DNA of 64,000 nucleotides from Labia minor (Eukaryota; Arthropoda; Insecta; Dermaptera; Spongiphoridae): the NCBI GenBank assembly GCA_963082975.1, contig OY720350.1, positions 47,074,734 through 47,138,733 on the forward strand. Reading direction: 5' to 3'. Both the position numbers and the translations under genes were made by a program. The notes under the pieces are model-generated. The model was not told the origin of the DNA, made no database searches, and saw only the letters and a program-made list of their open reading frames with translations. This document shows positions 49,425 through 62,568 of this stretch, piece after piece. Numbering within the stretch: position 1 is the first letter of the stretch; every line of letters starts with the position of its first letter.

Positions 49425-50261
49425 GAATCTGCCTGGGAAACACTTTGGTTTATTGAATTCGGCCGGGGCCATCAGTTACCACCTACCCCGAAAACGTCCC
49501 TAACCGACGGAGATGCTTGTGTCCCGTTGGGTTCCGCCGTCGGGCCTCGATCCCGTGCCCGTTGGAATTGCTGCTCTTGTGATTTGGTCTCACCAGCTGC
49601 CGATCGTCGTCGTGCTATTTCCGAGCCCCCCATCACCACAGCCAGCCTTGTTCATGCCTCTGTTCACATGGCCGCCCCTTCGGAGGCACCAGCAGCCATT
49701 AACAATCAAATGGTTGAAATCGATCCTGATTCCTGTGAACTCTGGCCATCCTCCATCTCTCCAAGTGAATTTAAAGAGTTTTATTGTGAACCCGTGTGCA
49801 CGTTTCGTTCTGGTTCAGATGGTGCTCTTTTAGACCGTGAGGACTCGCGTCGACGACGTGAAGAACGATCGTGTCCAGATATTTTAGCTGCTAGTGAGAC
49901 CTTTTGGCCTGAGAACAACCAATTACTGGGCCAATCGCTGTCCTTTGATGGCATTCCATGTATTTGTCAAGAGCCCCCTTATACAGAATTTCGAGAGCGT
50001 TTTGTCCACGAAGTTATTGATGATGATGATGAGCCTGAATGTTCAAAAACGTCCTGTTGCGAAATTGACGAGGAGGCAGAAGAGGCAACCGAAGAACCAG
50101 AAGAGTCGTCGTTCACTCAACGCAGGGAAAAACAATTCAATGATCTTTTCCTTGCAAGTCAACGTCGTCAGCAAAAACAACGGATCAATCCACAACCGAT
50201 GTCACCGACACCGCCTCTGCCACCTCCGGCCGAACATCGCTCCATGTGTTTCCTATTATAA
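49425..50261 (+). CDS. in-frame C-terminal extension (readthrough or alternatively spliced tail)
   Basis: 278 sense codons continue in frame after the TGA and end at TAA (50259-50261). Codon choice and G+C content are coding-like and unlike any intron here. Features in order: ISEPPITTAS; SCELWPSSISPSEFKEFYCE; basic DSRRRREERS; SFDGIPCICQEPP; acidic patch VIDDDDEPE and EEAEEATEEPEES; PTPPLPPP, a possible SH3 ligand; and the C-terminus RSMCFLL, fitting a CaaX box with X=Leu (geranylgeranylation type). Splicing from 49420 to an acceptor after 49765 (CCATCTCTCCAAG) would also keep frame. The segment could instead be a 3' UTR, but 278 open codons argue otherwise. Confidence 0.65.
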   Translation, partial: ESAWETLWFIEFGRGHQLPPTPKTSLTDGDACVPLGSAVGPRSRARWNCCSCDLVSPAADRRRAISEPPITTASLVHASVHMAAPSEAPAAINNQMVEIDPDSCELWPSSISPSEFKEFYCEPVCTFRSGSDGALLDREDSRRRREERSCPDILAASETFWPENNQLLGQSLSFDGIPCICQEPPYTEFRERFVHEVIDDDDEPECSKTSCCEIDEEAEEATEEPEESSFTQRREKQFNDLFLASQRRQQKQRINPQPMSPTPPLPPPAEHRSMCFLL

Positions 50262-50330
50262 GTAAGCGAAAAACATTCTTCTGTCAGTGCCTTCCCTTCC
50301 AGATTGGACAATCATTGCCCAACAAATGTA

Positions 50331-50336
50331 AATAAA
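50331..50336 (+). terminator. poly(A) signal AATAAA
   Basis: AATAAA 70 nt after the TAA of the extension, in TGTAAATAAACTAATCC. It puts the end of the transcript near 50350-50360, so the whole extension lies in the mature mRNA unless spliced out. Confidence 0.6.
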
Positions 50337-53300
50337 CTAATCCAAACATGGTGTCCAAATTTAGAAATATTTTCCTTCACTATAGTATTCCCAAAGTTGT
50401 TCAATAATATACCATGCAATTAATTATATATTATTAATTATTAATTTTAATTTCTCTCTCTCTCTCTCTTTCTTCCATCGCTTTTCATCTACTTTATGAT
50501 TTTTCAAAAATAATTCTTAATGCTTTTTTTTCAAATGAATTTGTAAAATATTAGAAAAGAAATATTTCTGGCACAAATGATAACGCATTTTTTTTTTATC
50601 AAAAATACTTTAACTAAATTTGTGAAATTTAATTTTAAACATATACTATAATTATAATAAGATAAAATATTAAAAATACATCGTTTGTAAATATAAATTA
50701 CTGATTAAAAAAATACACAAAGGAAATTATACAAATACTTTTGAAATTTCAATATTTTAATGAAAAAAATTATCTATTTGTAAAAATTTAAAAAAAATAA
50801 AATGTTTCTAAATCTAAATGGAAATTTTTTATAGGCATTATTTTAATATCTAACCATTAAAATTTGAGAAATTGTAAAGGCCCTTATAATATTTCTTAAA
50901 TATTAGAAAAAAAAAATTAACGGAATTGATAATATATAAATTTTCAATGTTTTGTTAGCATCTAAAATTTATAAAATAAATTAATACAACAGTAACAATT
51001 TAGATTTTCATCGACACAATTTTTCATGTAAATAATTTAAAAGTATATAATAGACAGTTGTTGATTGGTTAGTATTAATATTTTTTTTAATTACTAAATT
51101 TTAAAAACGATTATATTTATTAGTAATGAAAATACTAATTTTCTTTATTTTTGATTCAATTAAATTTATTTTATCTAAATTTTTGTTTTCGAACGGTATA
51201 AATAAATAATAGGGTTGACCAATAAGTAGGGCCGCCTAATATATGTGCAACCATTTTTTCTATATATAATATATATAATATAATATAATTTATTAAAAAA
51301 AATGGTTAAAATAATCATTACAACCACTCTATATTACTATAATTTACAAATGTATATATTTTAAAATATTTTTAAATGAATCAAAGTTTTATCTAATATT
51401 ATATTATTCAAAAATCTTCTTTATATTTATTTCATAATTATTTATTTATTAATTTTTATTAAACCAAAAACCTATAATTATGAATTCATTTAATGTGTGG
51501 TACAAATCTTTAAAATTTAAACTCTTCTATTAAAATTTTCTATTCTATTAAAAAATCTTTTTAATAAAATCTATATCCACTACAGAAAATATGTGTTGAT
51601 GAATAATATAATCTATACGATTTATTTTATCAAATCTAAAAATAAAGTACAAAAAATTTTCATTTGATCGTAATTAAATTAAACTAGAAAAAAAAAAATT
51701 AATGTAAAAAAATAATATAATTAATCATTACAAAATTTAAAATAAAACGATAAATATTTATAATACAGTAATTATAGAATATATATATACATATATCTTA
51801 ATATAAAAAAACAAATCGTAATTTTTTCAAAAATATTATATAGAATAGAATGATTTTTAAAAGAGATACAATCTAAATTTGGACACATTTGCAGATTTAT
51901 ATATTTAAGATTTGGATTAAGAAATTTTATAATTCATAAATACAATAAATAATAAATATAAAATTCCATTTTAATTGAATTTGGATAATGTTTGGAAATA
52001 AAAATGTTACACATTTTTTATTCATTTCCAATTTAATAATATTTCAATTATATATAAATAAATATATAAATATATATATATATAATTTGTATATATTAAA
52101 ATATAATAATTATACGTCCCGAGAGAAATAAATGATTAGTCTCTAAAATATTAAATAAATCCTTTAGGATTAAAACAGAAGCTTTATAATAAAAAGTAAA
52201 AATTTATAAATAAATGAATTAATGAAAGTAAATAAATTAATTATAGAATAATAAAAATGAACCAACTGCCAAACATGATATTTTTATTTATAATCGGAAA
52301 GACGATCCAATCGAGGAAGAAATTTTCAATTTGGATTATTGAAGAGCTTATTAAATAAAATGTAAAAAGGATAAAAATATAAACGATAGTGATATATACA
52401 GAGTGTTCAATCATAAAATAAAAAAATTTTTATTGATTTTATTCAAAAATAATTATTTAACAAATATAAAAGAAAATAAATCTAAATCTTACGTAGATAT
52501 TATATATATATTCTTAGAAATTAGATAAAAATTATTGACAAAATGAATTGAAATATTTTAATTATAAAATCATTCATTTATATTGTTTGAACAATTTTTT
52601 TATCATCTATGCAGTGTGATTTCTTTTATAAAAGAGGAAAAAAATGTACTTTTATTAAATAATAACCAAAAATACGTAATTTAAACGAAAAAAATACTCT
52701 TGAAGTTATTATTTTTAATTTCTAAAAAAGATTATTTTATTCTAATTACTATTTTTAAATTATCTGTTATAATAAAAATAATTTTACAAAAAATTCAATA
52801 ATAAAAAAACTACTCTAAAATATGCATTTATAATTATGATAAAATTCAAAGAAATTTTTACTTCTAAAAATTATCTATCATTAAGTTAAAAATATTATAT
52901 AAATATTTTAATTTTTAACTATGATTTATAAAGATTAATAAGTAAAAATGAATATTAAAGTAAATGCCCTTACATTAGAATAATTAATTGGTAGTATTTA
53001 ATTATTATTATTTTATTTTATAAATTAACAAAAAAACTTCATTATAAAAATTATGAAAATTTATATAATAGTATAAAATGACAAATTTAAAATTAAAAAA
53101 AAATTATTCTTCAAAAATGAATGCATACAAATCTTGAATAAATCTGCGAAATAAAATTTATTAACAAATAAAAAATAAAATAAACGTTTAAATAAATAAT
53201 TATTTTTATTTCTAATAATGTACATACATTTCTTTCTGATAGATTCAAATAGTTTTTTAAAAAGATGAAAAATAGTTTTGTTTTAAATTTAATTTTAATT

Positions 53301-54399
53301 CATTATTGATTTTTTCTTTCAAGAACTTCAAGGTCATTTCAATTATATATTCGCAAAGAATGGTTTCCACCCATATAACGCCTACGATCCAAAGCCTCTT
53401 TTTATTGGTCTTCTTAATTTTCTATATAGACATATTATTTCATTTCTATTTTAAAATAACCTTCTTAAATTAGAAAGATACTAAAATAAAAATGTACTCA
53501 ATAATTATCATAAAGAATTAAAAAAATTAAAAAATATATATAATATAAATGATGATAATATTTTTAAATGCTAAAATAATATGTTATTTCATTCCATATT
53601 ATTGCAATTTTTCAAGAAAATTTGTATATCTTACAAATCTTTAAATTTCATTAATTTATGAATGAACATTTTGTATAAAAAGTAAAAGAATATTTATTAA
53701 TATAAATGGGTAATTTAATATTATTAAAATGACAATGATGAATTGATAATGAAATTGATATGTTAAAGTTAAACCATGAAAAGAAAAGAGGGTAGGGGTG
53801 AAAACTAAATAGTGAGCTTTTAAATATTTTCAGTAAAGACAATGACCATTGTAAAAAGAAAAATATATAACAATTATAATATATTAATTACGATATAAAT
53901 AAATAAATATATATATATTAATATATATAAAATATATATATATTGTTATGAATTATAGAATTATAAAAAACTTATAGTTTATAGAAGAATTTACAATAAA
54001 TAAAAATAAAGTTAAATTCAAAAGAAAACTTGATTATACATATATAATATAACTCGTATATCGTATAATACGTATATCTTATAATTCAAAATATTTCTCC
54101 TATATATATATATATATATATATACCAAGTGAAAGTAAATATGGTTAATAAGAATCAAATTTATAATTATAGTGCCAAAAAAATTGAATTTTTAAAATGA
54201 GGGCAAATATATACAAAAGCATTAATTTAGAAATTTTACTTTTATTCATTATAATATATTATATATTTATATTATAATATATTAAAAAATTAATTATTTT
54301 TATTTTAAAAATATTTTTAAATTTCAATTGCAGTTATAATGATTATTAATAATTTAATAGAAAAAAATAATAAGTAAGTTTATTGTATACCATTATACA
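50337..54399. other. A+T-rich intergenic DNA
   Basis: No gene, no complete repeat. Contains (TC)n at 50453-50470 and several (AT)n tracts. Open frames are short and A+T-driven. Confidence 0.6.
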
Positions 54400-54713
54400 C
54401 AGAGGTGGATTATATATGGTACGCGGACTAAGCGGTCGGGGCCCCGAGCTTGTGGGGTGAGTAGTCCCAAAAATGACATATTGTGTTAAAGTATTTTCAT
54501 TAATGAAATAATTTTTAATATACATATTTTATAAACACATTTTACATAATTTCGTTTTACTTTTAGTAGAAATGTGAAGAAAAGTGTTTTACAGTTTAAA
54601 ATTTTTAAATTAATTAGTAAATTGATTAAAATAACCTTATTTTTGGCCTAATTAATTTTGGGGACCCGCTTATTTTTACCTCTTAGGCCCCCACTTGTCA
54701 TGATCCGCCAATG
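54400..54713. mobile_element. hAT-like MITE
   Basis: 314 bp. Ends CAGAGGTGGAT and ATCCGCCAATG are imperfect inverted repeats. Flanking 8-mers ATTATACA and ATTGCACA (6 of 8 identical) suggest a hAT target duplication. G+C-rich ends (GGTCGGGGCCCCGAGC and CTTAGGCCCCCACTTG) and an A+T-rich middle. Non-coding. Confidence 0.65.
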
Positions 54714-57700
54714 ATTGCACATTATCAAAAATGCAAAAGCTCAGATATATCAGATAATTTCATTTTTAACCTTAAGTAAGAAGAAGAATTTTTTTATTAT
54801 TTTCTGAGGAAATAATTAAAAAATAAATTTGTTATGAATTCAATTCTATTCGACCTTGTTGTTTAGTATAATAATATAAAATATTAAAATAAAATATATT
54901 ATTTATTAAAAATTGAATTGAACCAATCGGCCTGTTTTATGCTCAAATAGCCTTCTAATCTAGGGAACATTTGAACATTATAGATTCTGAATGTAATAGA
55001 TAGAGAGGATTCAAGTCTTTATCTTATTCAAAGGTTTTTTTTAATATTGTTATTATATTGAATTATTATATTGAATTACAATTTTGCATTAGTATCAGAG
55101 TGGTTCAGAGGAATCAGATGTTTATGACCAAATAATGACAAATAGTACTGAAATTAAAATGCTTAGAGTCAAAGAGTAGAAAATCACTTTTACAAAGAAC
55201 ATAAAGATCTGTTTCCTATAGGTCACTTTTTATTGGTAACTTAATTTCAATTGTTTTTATTATTATTATATTACAACAAAATTACAACTATAAAATGCTC
55301 AAATGAGTTTGTTATTGCCTTTGGTATATAACACTCCCTACCTATGTATTATTAAAATTATTTTCAGGTAAATGGTATCACCTAAACTGTATTTAAGAAT
55401 TATTTATTTTTCATTAATTAATATTAACGGATTTTTGAATATTAATTTTTAATTCAACTATATTTTAATAGACTCATTCAACAAAATAAAACATCTTAAT
55501 CTCAACTCGATTTTATTTTCCATTGTAGATGGTAATTATATATTAATTATTTAATTAATTTAACTCACTGACAGAAAAAGTCATTTTCGTTTCAGGAATT
55601 GAACACAGGCCGTATAGATCTAGATTTTCGTTTTTTATTTAATATCTGAATTAATTTTTATCTATATATTTAAAAATTACTAATCAATCATATAGATTTA
55701 TTTATTTATATATTAATATACTAGTATATTAAAATTATTTATAATATATATGATTAAAATAATATAAAATGAAAAAACTTTAAAGTTATAAGTACTTATG
55801 TATTTTGAGTAAAATATAATTAAGTATTGTTTTAAAATAACCTCAACTTTTTGTTAAATTAGATATTAAGATTTTTATGATATCTTTTTTTAAGGAATTT
55901 GTTTGTTTGTATTGATCGGTTACTAAATTTTAAAAATAAAATATTTTAATATTTTGTAAATTCTGTAGGGGCATAAGAAAATAATGAAAAATAAATGCCT
56001 CTTCTGTTTAATTCAATAAGAAATTTTCGTTAATAATATGTTTCTTTAAACAATTTTTGTTTGGAATTCTATGATTTATAGATTTTTGCTTCTATCAGCT
56101 TTAAATGTTGATTTTAATAACTTATGTTATTCATTAAAACAATAATCTAATATGTTTGTTTCTATTTAGATTATTAAAATATATATCTATATTTATTTTA
56201 GACTAGATGGAATGATAATTTGTTATTATTTTAAATCCTAAATAAATTTAAATTGAACGTGTATACATTTATTATGATATACTTTTTATTAAATATATTA
56301 AAAGAAAATAATAGAACTAAGTTGAGATGAGTGATTGATTGCTAATTTATCCCATTTATACACTTATATATTAAGTTTAAATTGACTTAAAACAAAAAAA
56401 AATTATACCATATACACTTACATTTTTTTAATATCTACGAATTCTATGCATTTGCTTAACTGGATGTTTAATTATCTCTCTTGATCATCCCAAAATAATA
56501 ATATAAATTAATAAAAATATTTTTAAATATCAAAATATAAGAATAATAACATATAAAATAATTTTTATTTCTATTTTATATGAAATATATTATATAACCC
56601 TTAATTTGAAATTTAGTTACCTACAATTTTAAGTATATACAATAAATAAGTTAGTATTTAAATAAAAAACGTTTTTATATCATTTGAAAATAAATTGAAA
56701 TATAAAATTTAATTTTTTTTTTTTTTAATTAAAACTTTGATTTTAATATTAATTTTGTTGTAATAGAAACTTTATATATATTAACTTGATAATTATTATA
56801 AATAAACACAATAGTTTTTTGTTTAGGATTTTTATTTTTTTTATCATTCAATAATTACACAGGCACTCAAACGGATATTGATAATTAAAACTTCTTGAAA
56901 AATATCTACTTACATATAGATTTTTGTTTAATTTTTTTTTTCTATTTAATCATTTTATTAATTAAAAAAGAATCATTTACTTAACAATTGTTTTAAAATA
57001 ATTCAGAATTAAAACAGGTTTACCTATATTAATACCAGCAGAAATACATAGAATACTTATAAACGTGATTTTAATCAAAGAGATTAAAAATCAGAAATCA
57101 GAAAAATTATTTACCAATTTGTTTGAATGTCCAATTATCAATTTTAATTTTTTTTTAAATTTTTTAATGCTAAAATAAAAATTAATCAAATATAAGAAAA
57201 AAATAATTTATTTTATTAGAATAATATAAGTAAATTAAAAAATGTCACTGTTACATAATTAAAAATTAAATCTTATCAATAATGGCTGTAAGATTAAAAT
57301 AATATTATAATATATTTAATAGATCCCTCCTATATATATAATTTTATTTAATAATATTTATTTCCTTATCTTCTAACTAACAGCAATTAAAATAATAATT
57401 TTCCAAATATTAAGATACAACATCAAAATATTAGTTAAAATAAAAATTGATTTACTATATTTCTATTTTACAAATTTATATTAAAAATGATTATCGAAAT
57501 TTTCTTGTCTGAATTTAGATTAATACTTTCATCACTTAATTATCTAAGACAATTTTAAAAAGATTGATCGTTTGTACATAAAATTATTCTGATTAAATTT
57601 GATATAAAACGCGATTCTTTAAGATTGGTAATAATTCTATTGTTATAACAAGGGTAACCCAAAATCCATCGATAATTTGAAAATGAGATTTGAACCAAAA

Positions 57701-60700
57701 TGAAAATATACAAATTTAATAAAAATCTCATAGTTTTAATTAAATGGACCATTTTTTACAAATAAAATATTAAAATATTTTTTTTTTCTTCATAATTAGA
57801 GTAGTAATAGTATTATTTTGATTTGTGATCAATGGCTGAATTATTCAGAATTGTGTAATAAATCCAAAAAATTAGCAAATTTTTAGTAATATTCAAAACT
57901 TTATAATATTGGATAGCTTTATATATCATTTTTAAGAAAAAGTACTTGAAAACTATGAGAATTAAATTAAATCTTTTTATATTCTGGAGTGTTGGAGTAT
58001 TATAAACAGGCCTATAGCCTGTTAAAAATTATGGTTGGATTTTAAAACATTAAAAGATAATAAAAAGTAGGAAATACACGAGCCCACATCTAAACAATTC
58101 ATCAAAAATTAACTTTTCCAAGAGCTGTTTCTAGTTCTGAAATTGTGAAATATATAATTTGAATTTTATTTTATTTATTTTATATTTGCTACTATTAGGA
58201 TTAATTATTTACTTACAATAATTATTCTAAATTATAAAAATATTTTTCTCAATTATAATTTATAATCATTTCTAATAAAAATTATCAATTTTATTTGAGA
58301 AAGAATCGATATTTATAAATACTTGGTGAACATTTATGCCGAGCAGTGTATATATTCAAAATTCAATGATAATCTAAAAATTTATTCTTACTCAAATTTT
58401 CATATTAACTAATGCCCCCAACTTATTTCATAATTGTGTTTACATAAATACTAAAAAAATATTCTTCTAAATCTAATATATTTTATTTAACTAAGCAATA
58501 AATCTATATTATATGTATATCGAAAAAAAATTGTTTTTTTAATACTAATCTGGCATACTTTATAAGATATATAAGTACAAATAAAAGATTTTAATTGTAG
58601 TTGATTATTTATGAATTTAATCTAATATTATTGTATTATATATTTCGATAAATAATTAAAAATGTATACATGGATTTTTAAAATGATGTTTGTCAGTTTT
58701 TTAAATAAAATGACATAAAAAGATTAAAATAAGACCGGATGCTACGATTCATGGACCATGTTTTGAATCCACCATTTTTTTGCTATTATTTAATGTAATA
58801 TTTATTATATATTATATAACTATATTTTATTTTATCTCTGTTTTTTCAATTATTAATTGTATTGATTGTATAAAGTAATTTAATAAATATAATATATAAA
58901 TATATATTTTGGAGATGAAGAAAATATATCTATATATTATAAAAGTGCAATTGTTTAGAATGAGAATAAATTTTAAAAAAATTAATAAAAAAAGTTTGCA
59001 AAAATATTAAAAATTATTTTATTTAATGAAATTTCCAAATTTATTTAAATAAGTGAAATAAAAAACAATCCAAATTAATTTATTTATGATCCCATAAGTT
59101 CATTTTCAGAAATTGACTTGTCTATGCATATGTTGAAAGGTGAGTAAACTTTATCTATAGAAATTAAACAGAATAGAAATTTATGGAAATTTTCTGCAAT
59201 GTTTGAGCAAAATTTTTTGTTTTTAATTTATAAAAATATTTTTATATTCTTTTTTTAATTTATTTAAAATTTAGCATTGAAGAAGCGCTTTAAAAATGGA
59301 ACAGAATAATAATAATAATAATATATCAATATTTCAGATCAAAATGTAAATAGGAAATAGTAAAAACTATTTTTTTAAAAATAAAAATATTTAAAAATAA
59401 TATCAACCATCTTAAAAGAATATAAATTCAAATGGAATGTAAATTCTCAACCTTTATTTATTCAAATATAGATTTGGGGAATTTTTTAAAAATATTTCTT
59501 GAGATAAATCAAGTAAGAATAAACTTGCATAATATAAATTCAAATGGAATGTAAATTCTCAACCTTTATTTATTAAAATATAGATTTGGGGAATTTTTTA
59601 AAAATATTTCTTGAGATAAATCAAGTAAGAATAAACTTGCATTTGAATCTTAGTGTTTTACCAGACGGTTACTATTCATAGTAAAATATAAACATCAGCA
59701 TATTGGAATGAGTCAATTGCTGTTGGCAAAGTCGTTGAACTTGGAAGTTTGGTAACTTTAGAGAAAGGCAATTTGTATATACCTATTTGATCATAGCCTG
59801 GATTTATCTTATAAAATATCCATTTTTAAGTATAAACTATAAAATAAAAATTTATTTTATTTAAATCTAGTAAAAAAGATTTTTTTGTTTAATTATAATT
59901 TAATTTATAGTACAATTATTTACAAATGACCTTCAAGTAATAAACAATCATAATTACATACTTCCTACACAAACATTTAATTGAGACAGAGATCATTCTT
60001 TTTTTAACAAACTAAATCAGGTCAAAAGTCAAATGTGAATGATTTAAATATATATTTATATTATAATTAGTATAATTGATTCATCTCAAATGAAATTTAT
60101 TCAAAAAAAATATTGAGAAGAAATAAAGAGGAAATAATAATATAGACGAACAATTTATTTTTGTATAAATATACAGAATATATTAAAACAATACTAAACA
60201 AATAATAATAATAGAAGTATAAATTAATCTTATTATTTGAAGATGAATAGATAAAAATTCGAACTATTAACCTCACAAGCGTTCTGTTAAATTATATATT
60301 CGTTTATTTGATTTAAAATAAACTTATCTTAGTATAATATATAAATAAACATAGGAATTAATTTGAAAAATATTTCCTTCATTTTCGAATTATGTTTTTA
60401 GAAGTTTTTTTCCATTAAATATATTTTATTTACTTCTTAAGATATATTTTAAGAAAAAATTGAATAATTTAACTGCAATGTATAAATAAACAATGTGCAA
60501 TGTATATATAAACGGTTGATAGCAATTTATTTTGTTTCCTTACTTACTTACACTATGAAATGATTTTAATGCATGGCATTGAATAAAAAATTCATTCCAT
60601 TATTTAAAACAATACCAACTATCACTCATAAATGTTTATCTCACTTAGAAAATCACAGATATATATTTTTTGAAAATTGGAAGCACCTCATAGAAGAATG

Positions 60701-60797
60701 TTAGGAATGATTTGTTTTTTTTTTTTTTAATTTGACAACATATTGTTATGTTTGTTTTTAATTCAATAATAATTAATAACCCAGTGTATGAATGCAA
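54714..60797. other. A+T-rich intergenic DNA
   Basis: No gene seen. A 112-bp tandem duplication lies at 59421-59642 (two copies, apparently one mismatch). Nothing else stands out. Confidence 0.6.
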
Positions 60798-61190
60798 TCA
60801 ATCCCAGATGGATTCTGTTTCTTCGAGGGCGTCTGAAACCAATTCGATCATGTTCTCGATGCCCCAGCCAGCCCGAAGGCCGACCCCGATGGTCACCATG
60901 ATTAAGATGAGTTGCCAGGGTCTGGCACGACGTGGTTCGCGTGCCACATGACCTTTAGTTTCCGCTTGCACCAACTCTGGAAATTGCCGAATACGACGCC
61001 GTTCATTGGTCGATGAAACGACAGGCGGAGGAGTGATGCAAAATCGTCTTGTCTGCTGCCAAGCGATCCGAAGGAGTGGCATCGTCGAAACATCCAAAGC
61101 GACTAACGAAGAGAGTGGCTGTCCGTTTCGTCTCGCCAACCACTCGCACCTCACATACATTTGCACTAAAATCAAGGTCTCGCGTAAATC
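60798..61190 (-). CDS. exon-like island of an unrecognised gene (3' end)
   Basis: Abruptly G+C-richer than its surroundings. The longest - strand frame gives LILVQMYVRCEWLARRNGQ, RRRIRQFPELVQAE, a hydrophobic PWQLILIMVTIGVGLRAG and the acidic end DALEETESIWD before TGA. A possible acceptor CTTGATTTTAG precedes TGCAAATG at about 61169. A second frame over the 5' half (VCEVRVVGETKRTATLFVSR) is also open, so the frame is not settled. If the first is right, the product has one C-terminal hydrophobic segment. I do not recognise it. Convergent with the phosphatase gene. Confidence 0.45.
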   Translation of the reverse strand, partial: DLRETLILVQMYVRCEWLARRNGQPLSSLVALDVSTMPLLRIAWQQTRRFCITPPPVVSSTNERRRIRQFPELVQAETKGHVAREPRRARPWQLILIMVTIGVGLRAGWGIENMIELVSDALEETESIWD

Positions 61191-61209
61191 GAGTGGAACA
61201 TTCAAAAAA

Positions 61210-61789
61210 GAATGCGTCGTTTAAATGAAATACAAACAATGCACAAATTTTTATTAAATTTATAAACACTCTCTTATTTTTCATTAAAATTATAAAAATA
61301 GAATTCATTTATAAATATGAATGAATAGATCATCTTCTATTAAAAATTATTTTATTCAAGAATTTATATATAAGTATAAATAAAAATATATAAATGTTAA
61401 CATAATAATGTTTGAATAGATATAAAATATTAATGAAAAGAAAAAATAACTTTTTAAAAATAAATAATATTGATGGTTGACTTTCCTTGAATTCGATAAC
61501 TTTAATCTTTCATTGGTCTCATCAATCGGAGGTTTGCAATAATATATTCCACCCAGAATGTGGATCAAAATTTCGCAAATAAAATTTTGTAAACCAATTT
61601 CGGCACTGTGATTGTGTCAATACTTCTGTATACATATTGGAGAAGTTTTATCTTGCTTGTGTAATTAGCATTTGTTAATAATTTCAATAATAAAATGTAA
61701 TTTGTTTCTAAAAAGTAAAATGTGCCAAAAATGCTGCTTTCAACTTTTAATTTTGTTAGAGCAATAATCAAATGCGATTCTAATTTTAG
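61210..61789. other. A+T-rich gap between two exon-like islands
   Basis: Presumed intron of the - strand gene. No recognisable element; the 70-codon - strand frame at 61356-61568 is not convincing. Confidence 0.4.
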
Positions 61790-61970
61790 GTTCAGAATTA
61801 TTTTTAAATGTTGACAAGATTTTGGAGTGACTTGGGGAAGAGAGATAGACGATGCAGATTCTGTGACAATCACAGGTCTTAAATCGAAATTTTTCTCATT
61901 TAGTCTTCCCACAGCAAAGTTTCCTTCCGTCACTCTTTCCCACCACGAGATGCGACTATCGGACCTGTAG
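61790..61970 (-). CDS. exon-like island of the same unrecognised - strand gene
   Basis: The - strand acceptor ATATACCTACAG is followed by SDSRISWWERVTEGNFAVGR, LNEKNFDLRPVIVTES and SSISLPQVTPKS. G+C-richer than its flanks. No clear donor is seen; the frame drifts into A+T-rich codons after about 61790, so the 5'-3' boundary is a guess. No family recognised. Confidence 0.4.
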
Positions 61971-62319
61971 GTATATTTAATTTACATTTGATTGATTAAA
62001 ATTGGTATTAAAATTTAAACATATTTTGAAGAAATAAAAAAATTCTCAATTTAATATTTTCGAGTAATTTTTTTTATAACGTTAACAAAGATATTGATAT
62101 AAACAAACCGGAATCCTCGTTAAAATTAAATTTTAATAAACAAATTCGCATCATATTGTGATATAGGCTTTGCCAAATTTTCAGAATATAATAAACGATA
62201 GGGGCCTACTAAAAAATAAATTAAAATCTCCACATTATTAAGATACTAAGGCAATGTAAAGATTTTTTGTGTGTTAGATATAGAATTTAAAAATTTATTT
62301 CTGGGGTTTTTTTTTGATT

Positions 62320-62560
62320 AGATATTGATATAGTCTATATTTAAAAATGGATATATAATATAACAACATTTTGGCGAAATTTCATTGTAATCCCTTCAGT
62401 CAATTTTTATATCAAATTGAAGTCAAAACTTCTTAACTTAAACATTTCAACTCAATTTCCCAGTTAGACGTGAAAATCAATTTTGGATCCTACACTTTAT
62501 GATACGTGAAGATATGCAAAAAATTTTAAATTCTGAGCAATGTGAAGACAAAAAGTCTTA
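62320..62560 (+). repeat. F4 repeat relic, copy 3
   Basis: Shares TGATTAGATATTGATA, a TTTCATTGTAATC-type block, AGTTAGACGTGAAAATCA and GAAGATATGCAAAAAATTT with the copies at 9600 and 11890. It runs directly into the Tc1-like element. Confidence 0.45.
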
Positions 62561-62568
62561 TATATATA

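Noticed and set aside
49513-49833. Second open frame (106 codons) overlapping the C-terminal extension
   Set aside because: It starts inside the extension, is out of phase with the D2 exons, and has less coding-like codon use than the in-frame reading.
50262-50302. Possible 41-nt intron (GTAAGC...CTTCCCTTCCAG) right after the TAA
   Set aside because: Much shorter than any other intron of the gene, and it would not change the coding end because TAA precedes it.
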